From: DASTHS01 sp035718085
Lineage (GTDB): Bacteria; Actinomycetota; Acidimicrobiia; Acidimicrobiales; Palsa-688
Assembly (NCBI GenBank): GCA_035718085.1
Contig: DASTHS010000093.1
Span: 1 to 27,201, forward strand
Direction: 5' to 3'
Length of the DNA stretch: 27,201 nucleotides
A program made the position numbers and the translations under genes. Each line of letters starts with the position of its first letter. Within the stretch, counting starts at the first letter, position 1. Positions 1-7,385 of the stretch are shown in pieces. The notes beneath the pieces were generated by a model. The model was not told the origin of the DNA. It did no database searches and saw nothing but the letters and a program-made list of their open reading frames with translations.

Positions 1-316
1 GCTCGCCGGCGCCCAGCCACCCGAGCAGCTGCCCGTAGAGGTCGCCGAGCACCGTGGCGGGGTCGTCGAGGGGCCCGAAGGGCAGGTGCGACCAGGCCAC
101 GTCCAGCTCGTCGTAGGCGTGGAGGTTGTGCGGCGAGGGCAGCAGCGAGACGATCCGCGTGAAGCCCTCCCCGCGCAGCCACAGGATCTCCTCCTGGCGG
201 CGCACCTTGCGGTGGTTGCGGGCGTAGCCGCCGGGCCGCTCGCTCACGGCCAGCTGCTCCTTGATGACCCACGCGAAGAAGCGAGGCGGGATGCCTCTGG
301 CCCACTTGCCCTTCAC
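1..316 (-). CDS. Dual-specificity-phosphatase-like protein, N-terminal part (runs off the window)
   Basis: This reading frame opens with GTG at 316-314, sharing GTGA with the folP stop, and stays open to the left edge, giving 105 codons. The protein begins with a basic segment (KGKWARGIPPRFFAWVIKEQ), then has a GFTRIVSLLPSPHNLHAYDE stretch at about residues 54-73 followed by WSHLPFGPL. This resembles the strand-helix start of small tyrosine or dual-specificity phosphatases. The catalytic HCxxGxxR loop, if present, would lie outside the window, so the enzymatic assignment is unproven. The 4-bp overlap indicates translational coupling to folP. In mycobacteria folB and folK follow folP, so this is a different neighbour. 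It could equally be an uncharacterised actinobacterial protein of similar fold. Confidence 0.55.
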   Translation of the reverse strand, partial: MKGKWARGIPPRFFAWVIKEQLAVSERPGGYARNHRKVRRQEEILWLRGEGFTRIVSLLPSPHNLHAYDELDVAWSHLPFGPLDDPATVLGDLYGQLLGWLGAGE

Positions 317-1107
317 GCCGCCACCCCGGGAGCGTCGATGGCGCCGGCGAGCGCGCGCAGCTGGGCGACCGGGCGAACGTCGTGCACCCGCACCAGGGCG
401 GCGCCGCGCACGATGGCCCACGCCGCGGTGGTCACACTGGCCTCGACGCGGTCGCCGGGGGGCGGCGGCGTGCCGTCGGGGCCGGCGGTGGCGAGGCCGA
501 GGAAGTGCTTGCGGCTGGTGCCGACGGCGACCGGCCAGCCGGTGGCGACCAGCTCGTCGAGGTTGGCCAGCAGCTGCCAGTTGTGGGCGGCGGTCTTGCC
601 GAAGCCGATGCCCGGGTCGATGTAGATGCGCCCGACGCCAGCCGCCCGCGCCGCCTCCGCCCGTGCGACGAGGAGGTCGCGCACCTCGCGGACGACGTCG
701 GTGTAGGTGGCGTGGCGCTGCATCACCGAGGGGTCGGCGGGGCTGTGCATGGCGATCCAGCCGGCGCCGGTGGCCGCCGCCACCCCGGCGAGGTCGGCGG
801 ACACGTCGTTGACGAGCGTCGCTCCGGCGGCGACGGCGGCCTCGGCGACGGCGGCCTTGCGGGTGTCGATCGACACCTCGACCTCGCCGGCGAGGGCGGC
901 CACCACCGGCAGCACGCGCCGCAGCTCTTCTGCCTCCCCCACCGGGCTGGCACCGGGGCGGGTCGACTCGCCACCCACGTCGACGATGTCGGCGCCGTCG
1001 GCGACCAGGCGCCGGCCGTGGGCGACGGCCGCAGCCGGGTCGACGTACCGGCCGCCGTCGGAGAACGAGTCGGGGGTCACGTTCAGCACCCCCATCAGCA
1101 CCACCAT
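313..1107 (-). CDS. folP: Dihydropteroate synthase
   Basis: The enzyme condenses 6-hydroxymethyl-7,8-dihydropterin diphosphate with p-aminobenzoate to give dihydropteroate, and is the sulfonamide target in cytosolic folate synthesis. At 264 residues it has family-typical length for a TIM barrel. Visible motifs are GVLNVTPDSFSDGG (residues 6-19), GGESTRPG (45-52), SIDTRK (79-84), VNDVSA (99-104), DPGIGFGKT (164-172), GTSRKHFL (196-203) and RVHDV near the end. The ATG at 1107 is chosen because it places the first motif at the usual distance from the N-terminus and is preceded by TACGCT plus 7 nt, a possible promoter in the 40-bp gap after folE. It sits downstream of folE, consistent with a folate operon. 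The identification is secure. Confidence 0.96.
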   Translation of the reverse strand: MVVLMGVLNVTPDSFSDGGRYVDPAAAVAHGRRLVADGADIVDVGGESTRPGASPVGEAEELRRVLPVVAALAGEVEVSIDTRKAAVAEAAVAAGATLVNDVSADLAGVAAATGAGWIAMHSPADPSVMQRHATYTDVVREVRDLLVARAEAARAAGVGRIYIDPGIGFGKTAAHNWQLLANLDELVATGWPVAVGTSRKHFLGLATAGPDGTPPPPGDRVEASVTTAAWAIVRGAALVRVHDVRPVAQLRALAGAIDAPGVAA

Positions 1108-1114
1108 CCGCGGC

Positions 1115-1120
1115 AGCGTA
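1115..1120 (-). promoter_or_regulatory. Putative -10 hexamer TACGCT for leaderless folP
   Basis: On the minus strand TACGCT is followed by 7 nt and then the folP ATG. It lies in the 40-bp gap between folE and folP, so folP may have its own start site in addition to read-through from folE. No -35 hexamer is obvious. Confidence 0.5.
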
Positions 1121-1147
1121 GTGCCCGGGCGGGCCGCCGCCCGAGGG

Positions 1148-1780
1148 CTAGCTGCCCCGGATGAGCCCCATGGCCTCGCTGCGGCTGGCCGGGTTGTCGC
1201 GGAACAGGCCGCGCACCGCAGAGGTGACCGTCACCGTGCCCGGGGTGCGCACGCCACGCATCGCCATGCACAGGTGCTCGGCCTCGACGACCACGAGCAC
1301 CCCGCGAGGGTGGAGGACCGACTCCACGGCGTCGGCCACCTGGGTGGTGAGGCGCTCCTGCACCTGCGGCCGGCGGGCGTAGCCCTGCACCAGGCGGGCG
1401 AGCTTCGACAGCCCGGTGATGCGCCCGTCGACGTTCGGGATGTAGGCGACGTGCGCCCGCCCGAACCACGGCACCAGGTGGTGCTCGCACATCGAGAACA
1501 CCGGGATGTCGCGGACCATCACCATCTCGTCGTGACCGGCGGCGAAAGTGGTCTTCAGGTGCCGCCCCGGGTCTTCGGCCAGCCCGGCGAACACCTCCGC
1601 GTACATGCGGGCGACCCGCATCGGGGTGGCGAGCAGGCCGTCGCGGTCGGGGTCCTCGCCGATGGCCTCGAGGATGTCGCGCACGGCTCGCGCGATGCGG
1701 TCGAGGTCGACCGGTGCGGCGACGGCCTGGGCACCGTCGTCGATGTCGGTTACCAGGTCGTCAGCCACCGGCGGGCGCAC
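1148..1780 (-). CDS. folE: GTP cyclohydrolase I
   Basis: The enzyme converts GTP to 7,8-dihydroneopterin triphosphate, the first step of folate synthesis. The protein is 210 residues with the T-fold signatures: SMCEHHLVPWFGRAHVAYIPN (starting at about residue 96), SKLARLVQGYARRPQVQERLT (from 125) and EAEHLCMAMRGVR (167-179). The zinc ligands expected from the family are C98, H101 and C171, all present. The start is uncertain: GTG at 1780 lies 20 bp inside hpt, and an in-frame GTG at 1768 would also serve; neither has a clear Shine-Dalgarno sequence. The overlap with hpt implies translational coupling. In M. tuberculosis ftsH lies directly upstream of folE (from memory); here hpt abuts folE and ftsH is absent from this spot. 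Confidence 0.96.
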   Translation of the reverse strand: MRPPVADDLVTDIDDGAQAVAAPVDLDRIARAVRDILEAIGEDPDRDGLLATPMRVARMYAEVFAGLAEDPGRHLKTTFAAGHDEMVMVRDIPVFSMCEHHLVPWFGRAHVAYIPNVDGRITGLSKLARLVQGYARRPQVQERLTTQVADAVESVLHPRGVLVVVEAEHLCMAMRGVRTPGTVTVTSAVRGLFRDNPASRSEAMGLIRGS

Positions 1781-2312
1781 GGTAGGAGGCGATGTAGGGG
1801 AGGTTGCGGTAGCGCTCGTCGACGTCGAGCCCGTAGCCGACGACGAACTCGGCGGGGATGCGGAACCCCTCGTAGGCGAGGTCGGGGTCGCTCGACTGCA
1901 GCCCCTCCTTCACCAGCAGTGCGCACACGCCGAGCGAGGCCGGGTGGCGGGCCGCCAGGTTGCGGCGGAGGTAGGCGAGGGTCAGGCCGGAGTCGATGAT
2001 GTCTTCGACGATCAGCACATGGCGGTCGGTGAGGTCGGCGTCGAGGTCTTTGACGATGCGCACGACGCCGCTGGTGCGGGTGGCGCTGCCGTAGGAGCTG
2101 ATGGCCATGAAGTCGAGCTGCACGGGCAGGGCGATGGCGCGGGCCAGGTCGGCGAGGAACACGTAGGCACCCTTCAGCACGCCCACGAGCAGCGGTGCCC
2201 GGCCTGCGTAGTCGGCGGTGATCTGGGCCCCGAGCTCCTGCACCCGCCGCTGCAGGGTCGCTTCGTCGACGACGACGCCGGTGAGGGCCGGGTCGTCCTG
2301 CCAGCCGGCCAC
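1761..2312 (-). CDS. hpt: Hypoxanthine phosphoribosyltransferase
   Basis: This purine-salvage enzyme transfers ribose 5-phosphate from PRPP to hypoxanthine or guanine. The 183-residue protein shows the PRPP-binding loop VLIVEDIIDSGLTL (99-112), the LKG segment (46-48) and the flexible-loop SSYGS (72-76), in the usual order and spacing. The GTG start at 2312 lies 11 bp after tilS. It is preceded by TAGGGT and 8 nt, where the TAG is the tilS stop codon. The adjacency of tilS and hpt is widely conserved in actinobacteria and Firmicutes, which supports both calls. The 3' end overlaps folE by up to 20 bp. Confidence 0.95.
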   Translation of the reverse strand: MAGWQDDPALTGVVVDEATLQRRVQELGAQITADYAGRAPLLVGVLKGAYVFLADLARAIALPVQLDFMAISSYGSATRTSGVVRIVKDLDADLTDRHVLIVEDIIDSGLTLAYLRRNLAARHPASLGVCALLVKEGLQSSDPDLAYEGFRIPAEFVVGYGLDVDERYRNLPYIASYRAPAGG

Positions 2313-2320
2313 GGTCGCCG

Positions 2321-2326
2321 ACCCTA
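2321..2326 (-). promoter_or_regulatory. Putative -10 hexamer TAGGGT for hpt, overlapping the tilS stop
   Basis: TAGGGT on the minus strand is followed by 8 nt and the hpt GTG. Its first three bases are the tilS stop codon TAG. Confidence 0.45.
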
Positions 2327-3264
2327 GCGGCCGCCCCCGGGCCCCAGCTCGCCGCCTTCGATGCGCAGCCGGCCCGCCCGCCGCGCCACCCGCCGGCCGC
2401 CGCTGACCTGGCAGGCCACCGCCCGCCCGGCGGCCACACCGAGCACCCGGGCCACCTCGGCGGCCGAGGGGGGGTGCGCCTCGTCGTCGCCGGTGGCGCG
2501 CAGCCAGCGGCGCACGGCCCGCCGGGCCAGGGGGGCCGGTGCGGTGGCGAGCATTCGGGCGTCGGTGGGGTCGATGCCGGCGGCGAGCTCGTCGAGCAGC
2601 GCGGCGTCGTCACCGATCAGGGCGGCCTGACGGGCGAGCACGGCGACGACGTCACGACCGGCGACGTCGGCCAGGAGCGGCAGCACCTCGGTGCGCACCC
2701 GGGCCCGCACGAAGCGCGGGTCGGCGTTCATCGGGTCGGCGAGGGGGACGAGCCCACAGCGGGAACAGACCGCTTCGGTGTCGGCCCGCCGCAGGCCGAG
2801 CAGGGGCCGCTGCGGCCGCCCCGGCTCGGCGCGCATCGGTGCCAGGCCACCGAGCCCGGCGCCCCGCAGCAGGTTGATCACGACCGTCTCGGCGAGGTCG
2901 TCGGCGGTGTGGCCGGTCATCACCCCGGCGGGCAGGGCGGCGTAGCGGGCGGCGCGCGCCCGGGCCTCGAGATCGCCGCCGGGGGCGACGTGCACCCGCA
3001 CCGACCGGAACCCTGCGCCCACCAGGCGGGCCGCCTGGGCCACCGCCTCCGCCTCGGCGGGGCCGCCCGGCCGCAGCCCGTGGTCGACGTGGACGGCGGT
3101 GACCTCCAGGCCGGCGGCGGCTGCGAGCACCAACAGGGCCAGGGAGTCGGCGCCTCCCGACACCGCCGCGACCGCCGGGCTACCGGGCGCCGGGAAGGCG
3201 CAGCGCGCCAGCCAGGGCCCCAGCCCGCCACCCGCCAGGTCGGCCGGGGTCAGGTCGGCGGGGG

Positions 3265-3268
<4 letters not shown>
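2324..3268 (-). CDS. tilS: tRNA(Ile)-lysidine synthetase
   Basis: TilS uses ATP and lysine to convert C34 of the CAU-anticodon tRNA-Ile to lysidine, so that it reads AUA. The PP-loop ATP-binding motif SGGADS is clear, as are TAVHVDHGLRPG-like and GHTADDLAETVVINLLRGAGLGGLAPM segments characteristic of TilS. The start is the puzzle. The first canonical start in frame is GTG at 3163, directly before SGGADS, which would remove the strand that normally precedes the PP-loop. Homologous-looking sequence continues upstream to CTG codons at 3238, 3253 and 3268. The CTG at 3268 shares CTGA with the response-regulator stop and would give 314 residues, near the usual actinobacterial length, so I place the start there tentatively. 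No ATG, GTG or TTG occurs in this frame for at least 150 bp upstream of 3268. Confidence 0.88.

Positions 3269-3275
<7 letters not shown>
3246..3275. repeat. Two tandem 15-bp copies at the response regulator/tilS junction
   Basis: The 15-mer GGGGTCAGGTCGGCG occurs at 3246-3260 and again at 3261-3275, with a degenerate further partial copy just before (CCAGGTCGGCC at 3235-3245). On the minus strand it encodes repeated D-L-T-P-A in the tilS frame and duplicates the CTGA stop/start context of the response regulator. Confidence 0.9.
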
Positions 3276-4050
<775 letters not shown>

Positions 4051-4058
4051 GCCTGCTC

Positions 4059-5156
4059 CTACGCGGGCGCGGTCACGCCCGCGCCGTCGTGGTCGGGGGC
4101 CATGCGTCGCACCCAGCGCTCGGGGTCACGGATCTCGGGCCAGCTCGGGAGGGCGTCGGGGCCCTCCCACACGCGAGCGAGCAGCTCGGGGCCGCCGACG
4201 GCCTCGACCGCGTCGATGAACCGCTCGCCCTCCTCGTACTGGCGCAGCTTGGCGTCGAGGCCGATCAGGCTGGTGAGGACCCTCGCCGGGCCGCGCCGCT
4301 GGCGCCGCTCGTGCAGGGTGCGCGAGAAGCGGGCCGCGCTGGGCACGGCGTCGGCGCCGGCGCGGTCCATGGTGACGTCGCCGTGCCCCTCGAGCAGGCT
4401 CATCAGGCCGCCGATGCGGTCGAGGGCGCCCCGCTGCTCCTCGGTGGCGACCAGGCCGAGCAGCCCGCCGTCGTCGAGGGGGTTCCGCCCGGCCAGTACG
4501 GCACGGGCGGCCCGCCCGACGGCGTCGAGAAGGCGCCGGGGGTCGGGGTCGATGCCGGCGAGGGTGCCCTCGACGAGGCCGAGGAAGTGGGCCCGCATCC
4601 ACGGCACCCCGGTGAACTGCGCCCGGTGGGTGACCTCGTGGAGGGCCAGCCACAGGCGGAACTCGTGGGGCGGGAAGCCGTAGCGCCGCTCGAGGTCGAG
4701 CACGTTCGGGCCGACGAAGACGACCACGTCCTGCTCGTCGGCGCGGTCGTCCTCGATGAGCAGTTGGTCGTACTGGCCGAGGACGCGCGACGACATCCAC
4801 CCGAGCAGCAGGCCGACCTGGGTCCCCGCGACGCGCCGGCTGACCGCCGGGGGCAGCGACAGCGGCCCCGACGACCGAGTGGCCGCCTCTGCCAGCTTCT
4901 CGGTCACCGGGCGCAAGAGGCGCTGGAAGCTGGCGATGTTGACGTCGACCCACCCGGCTCGGTCGGTGACCCGCGCCCGGGCCGGCCCGTCGGGCACCAG
5001 GCCGGTCTCCTCGGTGACCATCGCCTCGGCGCGAGCGGTGAGGGCGCGGAAGTCGGCCTCCAGGGCCCGTAGCTCGTAGGCCGGGGTGGGGGCGCCCCGG
5101 CGCGCCGCCCGACCGGCGACGCTGCGGGCGACCTCCCAGTCGACTGCGTCAGCCAT
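4059..5156 (-). CDS. Zincin-like putative metalloprotease (F420-biosynthesis-associated family)
   Basis: The protein has 365 residues. The zinc-binding motif HEVTH (H173, E174, H177) sits in WLALHEVTHRAQFTGVPWMRAHF. Other conserved-looking segments are VGPNVLDLERRYG (148-160) and a C-terminal region rich in charged helices. Length and motifs match the actinobacterial family annotated as zinc-dependent metalloprotease or coenzyme F420 biosynthesis-associated protein, represented in M. tuberculosis by the gene next to mesJ(tilS)-hpt; this comes from memory. No signal peptide is visible, so it is presumably cytosolic. The substrate is unknown. The ATG at 5156 is preceded by TAGCGT plus 7 nt. The next gene, the response regulator, begins 8 bp after its stop, suggesting an operon that starts here. 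Confidence 0.85.
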   Translation of the reverse strand: MADAVDWEVARSVAGRAARRGAPTPAYELRALEADFRALTARAEAMVTEETGLVPDGPARARVTDRAGWVDVNIASFQRLLRPVTEKLAEAATRSSGPLSLPPAVSRRVAGTQVGLLLGWMSSRVLGQYDQLLIEDDRADEQDVVVFVGPNVLDLERRYGFPPHEFRLWLALHEVTHRAQFTGVPWMRAHFLGLVEGTLAGIDPDPRRLLDAVGRAARAVLAGRNPLDDGGLLGLVATEEQRGALDRIGGLMSLLEGHGDVTMDRAGADAVPSAARFSRTLHERRQRRGPARVLTSLIGLDAKLRQYEEGERFIDAVEAVGGPELLARVWEGPDALPSWPEIRDPERWVRRMAPDHDGAGVTAPA

Positions 5157-5163
5157 CGAGGCG

Positions 5164-5169
5164 ACGCTA
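5164..5169 (-). promoter_or_regulatory. Putative -10 hexamer TAGCGT at head of the housekeeping operon
   Basis: TAGCGT on the minus strand is followed by 7 nt and the ATG of the metalloprotease gene. It lies in a 154-bp intergenic region and would start the transcript covering the response regulator, tilS and perhaps more genes. Confidence 0.55.
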
Positions 5170-5288
5170 CACCGGGGTCACCCGAACCGGGCACAACCGC
5201 GAGGCCCCACCCGGGAGCCCGCACAGAGGCAGCCAGCAGACGCGTCGGCAGCCGACCCGGAGGCCAGCTGCTGACGGGGAGGATCGGT

Positions 5289-5308
5289 GCGGCGGCCGGG
5301 GCCGCTGC
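5289..5308 (-). terminator. GC hairpin after the sigR-operon 62-residue gene
   Basis: An inverted repeat (GCGGCGGCC against GGCCGCTGC, with one imperfect pair) lies 2 nt beyond the stop of the gene at 5311-5499. There is no T-tract. Further downstream, 5234-5273 holds two nested 6-bp inverted repeats (CAGCAG/CTGCTG around GTCGGC-A-GCCGAC). The rest of 5157-5310 shows no gene. Confidence 0.45.
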
Positions 5309-5310
5309 GG

Positions 5311-5499
5311 TCAGGCGATCTTCTTGCCGCGGGTGCGGGGCACCGCCATCGGCTCGTGCTGGTAGCAGTACTTCCCGTTGTTGTACATGGACAGCTTCGT
5401 GGTGCAGCCGGCTTCCCGGCAGGTGCGGTCCTTGGCGAACGCCTTTGAGGGACGCTCGCTGCCGCTCAGGGTGTGGCCTCCGAGGGAACGCTCGCTCAT
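5311..5499 (-). CDS. Small Cys/His (zinc-binding-like) protein in the sigR operon
   Basis: This 62-residue protein has C27, C32, C45 and H48 in a C-x4-C-x12-C-x2-H pattern (RTCREAGCTTKLSMYNNGKYC then YQHE), followed by a basic tail MAVPRTRGKKIA. The spacing would suit a single zinc site of treble-clef type, but no metal ligand is proven. The ATG at 5499 has GGGAG 5 nt upstream, and the gene begins 20 bp after the anti-sigma gene, so co-transcription is likely. I do not recognise a characterised homologue. Its place after a thiol-sensing sigma/anti-sigma pair suggests a role in the same redox response, or simply a general actinobacterial small nucleic-acid-binding protein. That is inference. 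Confidence 0.8.
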   Translation of the reverse strand: MSERSLGGHTLSGSERPSKAFAKDRTCREAGCTTKLSMYNNGKYCYQHEPMAVPRTRGKKIA

Positions 5500-5519
5500 T
5501 GATCTCCCACTAAATCACG

Positions 5520-5816
5520 CTAAGACTCGACGCTACTCTGCCCGTCTCCGTCGCCGCCTAACGTCCTGGATGCCTCGAACAGCGCGAGCGACACCCGGAC
5601 CCGGAGGGACTCGGGCACCTGGTCACGGCAGCGCCGGGCGACGATCAGCTTGAGCTCGGCCTCGAAGTCGTAGGCCTCCAGGCACGGCGAGCACCGGTCG
5701 AGGTGGCGCTGGATCTCGGCGCGCCGGTCGGCGGTGAGCTCGCCGTCGAGGAAGTGGTAGAGCGTGTCGAGCGCCTGCTGGCACTCGCTGGCTCTGCGTT
5801 CGTCGTCGTCGGACAT
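5520..5816 (-). CDS. rsrA: Zinc-binding anti-sigma factor, RsrA/RshA-like
   Basis: This 98-residue protein has the zinc anti-sigma motif H38-x3-C42-x2-C45 (RHLDRCSPCLEAYDFE), with a further upstream cysteine C12 in ASECQQALDTLYHFLDGEL and C63 later. This is the arrangement of mycothiol-system anti-SigR factors such as RsrA of Streptomyces and RshA of mycobacteria. In those proteins oxidation forms a disulfide, expels zinc and releases the sigma factor. The gene follows the sigma factor after 37 bp, the usual order. There is no membrane segment, so it is cytosolic. The ATG at 5816 has only a weak Shine-Dalgarno. Confidence 0.9.
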   Translation of the reverse strand: MSDDDERRASECQQALDTLYHFLDGELTADRRAEIQRHLDRCSPCLEAYDFEAELKLIVARRCRDQVPESLRVRVSLALFEASRTLGGDGDGQSSVES

Positions 5817-5853
5817 CGCTGCTCGTCTCGGGGTCAGCTACGGGCGGTGGCGC

Positions 5854-6432
5854 TCACCGGGGCACCTCGCCCGTGGGGACGAGGCCCCGTCGGGCTCCGA
5901 ACTCGTGCAACGCCTTCTGCAGCGCCTTTCTTCCGCGATGCAGCCGGCTCATCACGGTGCCGATGGGGATGTCGAGGATCTCGGCGATCTCCTTGTACGA
6001 GAACCCCTCGACGTCTGCGAGCAGCACGGCGAGGCGGAAGTTCTCCGGGAGCGCCTCGACGGCTGCCTTGACGTCGGCGTCGGTGATCGACTCGAGCACC
6101 TCTTCTTCGGCGCTGCGCCCGGCCGCCACCGCCTCGAGGCCGCCCAGGCGGCGGAACAGGTAGAGGTCTTCCACCTCGTCGAGCTCGGTCTGCTCGGGGC
6201 GGCGCTTCTTCGAGCGGTAGGCGTTGATGAAGGTGTTGGTCAGGATCTTGTACAGCCACGCCTTGAGGTTCGTGCCCTCCTGGAAGCCGCCGAACGCGCG
6301 GTAGGCCTTCAGGTAGGTCTCCTGCACCAGGTCTTCGGCGTCGGCCGGGTTGCGGGTCATCCGCAGCGCAGCGCTGTAGAGCGACCCCATGTGCTGCATC
6401 GCCTGGTCGGCGAAGTGCGCAGGGTCAGCCAC
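5854..6432 (-). CDS. sigR: ECF sigma factor, SigR/SigH-like
   Basis: The protein is 192 residues. Region 2 shows NPADAEDLVQETYLKAYRAF at about 28-47, then NLKAWLYKILTNTFINAYRSKKRRP. Region 4 shows LPENFRLAVLLADVEGFSYKEI and IPIGTVMSRLHRGRKALQKAL at about 128-174. These are hallmark segments of the SigR/SigH/SigE12 branch controlling the thiol-oxidative stress response. The reading frame stays open far upstream, but the GTG at 6432 gives the standard N-terminus and is preceded by TAGGGT plus 7 nt. The adjoining anti-sigma factor confirms the role. A SigR-type promoter would have to lie within the merR gene, since only 10 bp separate the two; I did not find a convincing GGAAT/GTT pair. Confidence 0.94.
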   Translation of the reverse strand: MADPAHFADQAMQHMGSLYSAALRMTRNPADAEDLVQETYLKAYRAFGGFQEGTNLKAWLYKILTNTFINAYRSKKRRPEQTELDEVEDLYLFRRLGGLEAVAAGRSAEEEVLESITDADVKAAVEALPENFRLAVLLADVEGFSYKEIAEILDIPIGTVMSRLHRGRKALQKALHEFGARRGLVPTGEVPR

Positions 6433-6439
6433 GCGCGAG

Positions 6440-6445
6440 ACCCTA
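6440..6445 (-). promoter_or_regulatory. Putative -10 hexamer TAGGGT for sigR, overlapping the merR-type stop
   Basis: TAGGGT on the minus strand, then 7 nt, then the sigR GTG. Its TAG is the stop codon of the MerR-family gene. Confidence 0.5.
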
Positions 6446-7291
6446 CCCAGGCGGTGTGACCATGTCGGGCGTCGGCCGGCCCCGACCGGCGTCGCGGGCG
6501 AACTGTGCGCCCATCTCCGCCCCGATCCGCGCCTCCATGGCCCGGGCCAGCTCGGCGCCCACCACGCTGCGCGCCAGCGGCCGCAAGGTGCGCACCAGGC
6601 CGGCCAGCCGGGGGACCTCGCCGGGCGGGATGGCCGGACCGAACGGCGCGAAGAGGTGGTCGCGGACCAAGGTGACGAACGCCTCGGCCACGCGGTCCAT
6701 GGCGGAAGCGACGTCGCGGAGGGTGGCGAGCAGCTCGGCGGTCGGGATGCCCGCCTGCACCAGGGTGACGGCCGCCTCGAGCAGCGCGGGTCGCAGCACC
6801 TGCACCTGGTCACCGACGGTGCGCACGACGCCAAGGCGCTCGGCCTCGGCGACGACCTCGGCGTCCGCGCCCTGCAGCAGGGCGGCGAGGGCGTCGGGGT
6901 CGGCCGGGGCAGGCGCGGGGTCGTCGGACCACGACCCGATCAGGGCCGACTCCAGGCCGAGCAGCTCCCCGAGGTCCTGGCCGCGCTCCCACCCGCCGAG
7001 CATCTCGGCGATGTTGCCGAGGCTGTAGCCCCGGCCGAGCAGCTCACCGATCAGGCGCAGGCGGGCCAGGTGGCGCTCGGAGTACCAGCCGACCCGACCG
7101 GCTCGCCGGGGCGGCGGCACCAGCCCACGGTCCTGGTAGGCGCGCACGTTGCGCACGGTGGTGCCCGCCAGGCGCGCCAGCTCGTCGATGCGCCACTCGC
7201 CAGCCCCTCCGGCCCGGGTCGGCCCGGCCGCGGGGAGCGAACCGGGCATGTCGGGCGCCCCGGGGCGGTCGCCTGCCGCTGCGGGGGCCAC
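6443..7291 (-). CDS. MerR-family transcriptional regulator
   Basis: This 282-residue protein has a poorly conserved first 30 residues followed by a MerR winged-helix domain. WRIDELARLAGTTVRNVRAY at about 33-52 is the helix-turn-helix, DRGLVPPPRR and GWYSERHLARLRLI form the wing, and RGYSLGNIAEMLGGW follows. The long C-terminal half (about 110-282) is helical and has no obvious metal-binding cysteines, so it is not a classic metal sensor. It may bind a small molecule or another protein. The start is uncertain: GTG at 7291 is preceded by TAGGAT plus 6 nt, while an in-frame ATG at 7249 would also keep the whole domain. It is divergent from gpsA and ends 10 bp before sigR. Confidence 0.88.
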   Translation of the reverse strand: MAPAAAGDRPGAPDMPGSLPAAGPTRAGGAGEWRIDELARLAGTTVRNVRAYQDRGLVPPPRRAGRVGWYSERHLARLRLIGELLGRGYSLGNIAEMLGGWERGQDLGELLGLESALIGSWSDDPAPAPADPDALAALLQGADAEVVAEAERLGVVRTVGDQVQVLRPALLEAAVTLVQAGIPTAELLATLRDVASAMDRVAEAFVTLVRDHLFAPFGPAIPPGEVPRLAGLVRTLRPLARSVVGAELARAMEARIGAEMGAQFARDAGRGRPTPDMVTPPG

Positions 7292-7297
7292 CGGGCG

Positions 7298-7303
7298 ATC
7301 CTA
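7298..7303 (-). promoter_or_regulatory. Putative -10 hexamer TAGGAT for the MerR-type gene
   Basis: TAGGAT on the minus strand is followed by 6 nt and the GTG at 7291, supporting that start over the internal ATG. Confidence 0.5.
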
Positions 7304-7315
7304 CGGCGCCCCGCC

Positions 7316-7321
7316 TAACGT
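7316..7321 (+). promoter_or_regulatory. Putative -10 hexamer TAACGT for gpsA
   Basis: TAACGT on the plus strand would give a leader of about 58 nt ending in GGGAG (7373-7377), 8 nt before the gpsA GTG. It lies back to back with the putative promoter of the MerR-type gene. Confidence 0.4.
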
Positions 7322-7385
7322 GCCGCCTCGCCGGTCACCCGCGACCGGCCGCCCCCGAAGGGCGCGACCGACGGGAGCGGCCGAA

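Noticed and set aside
5221..5280. Nested inverted repeats CAGCAG/CTGCTG and GTCGGC-A-GCCGAC as a small RNA
   Set aside because: The arms are only 6 bp, no promoter or terminator frames them on either strand, and such pairings are frequent in GC-rich spacers.
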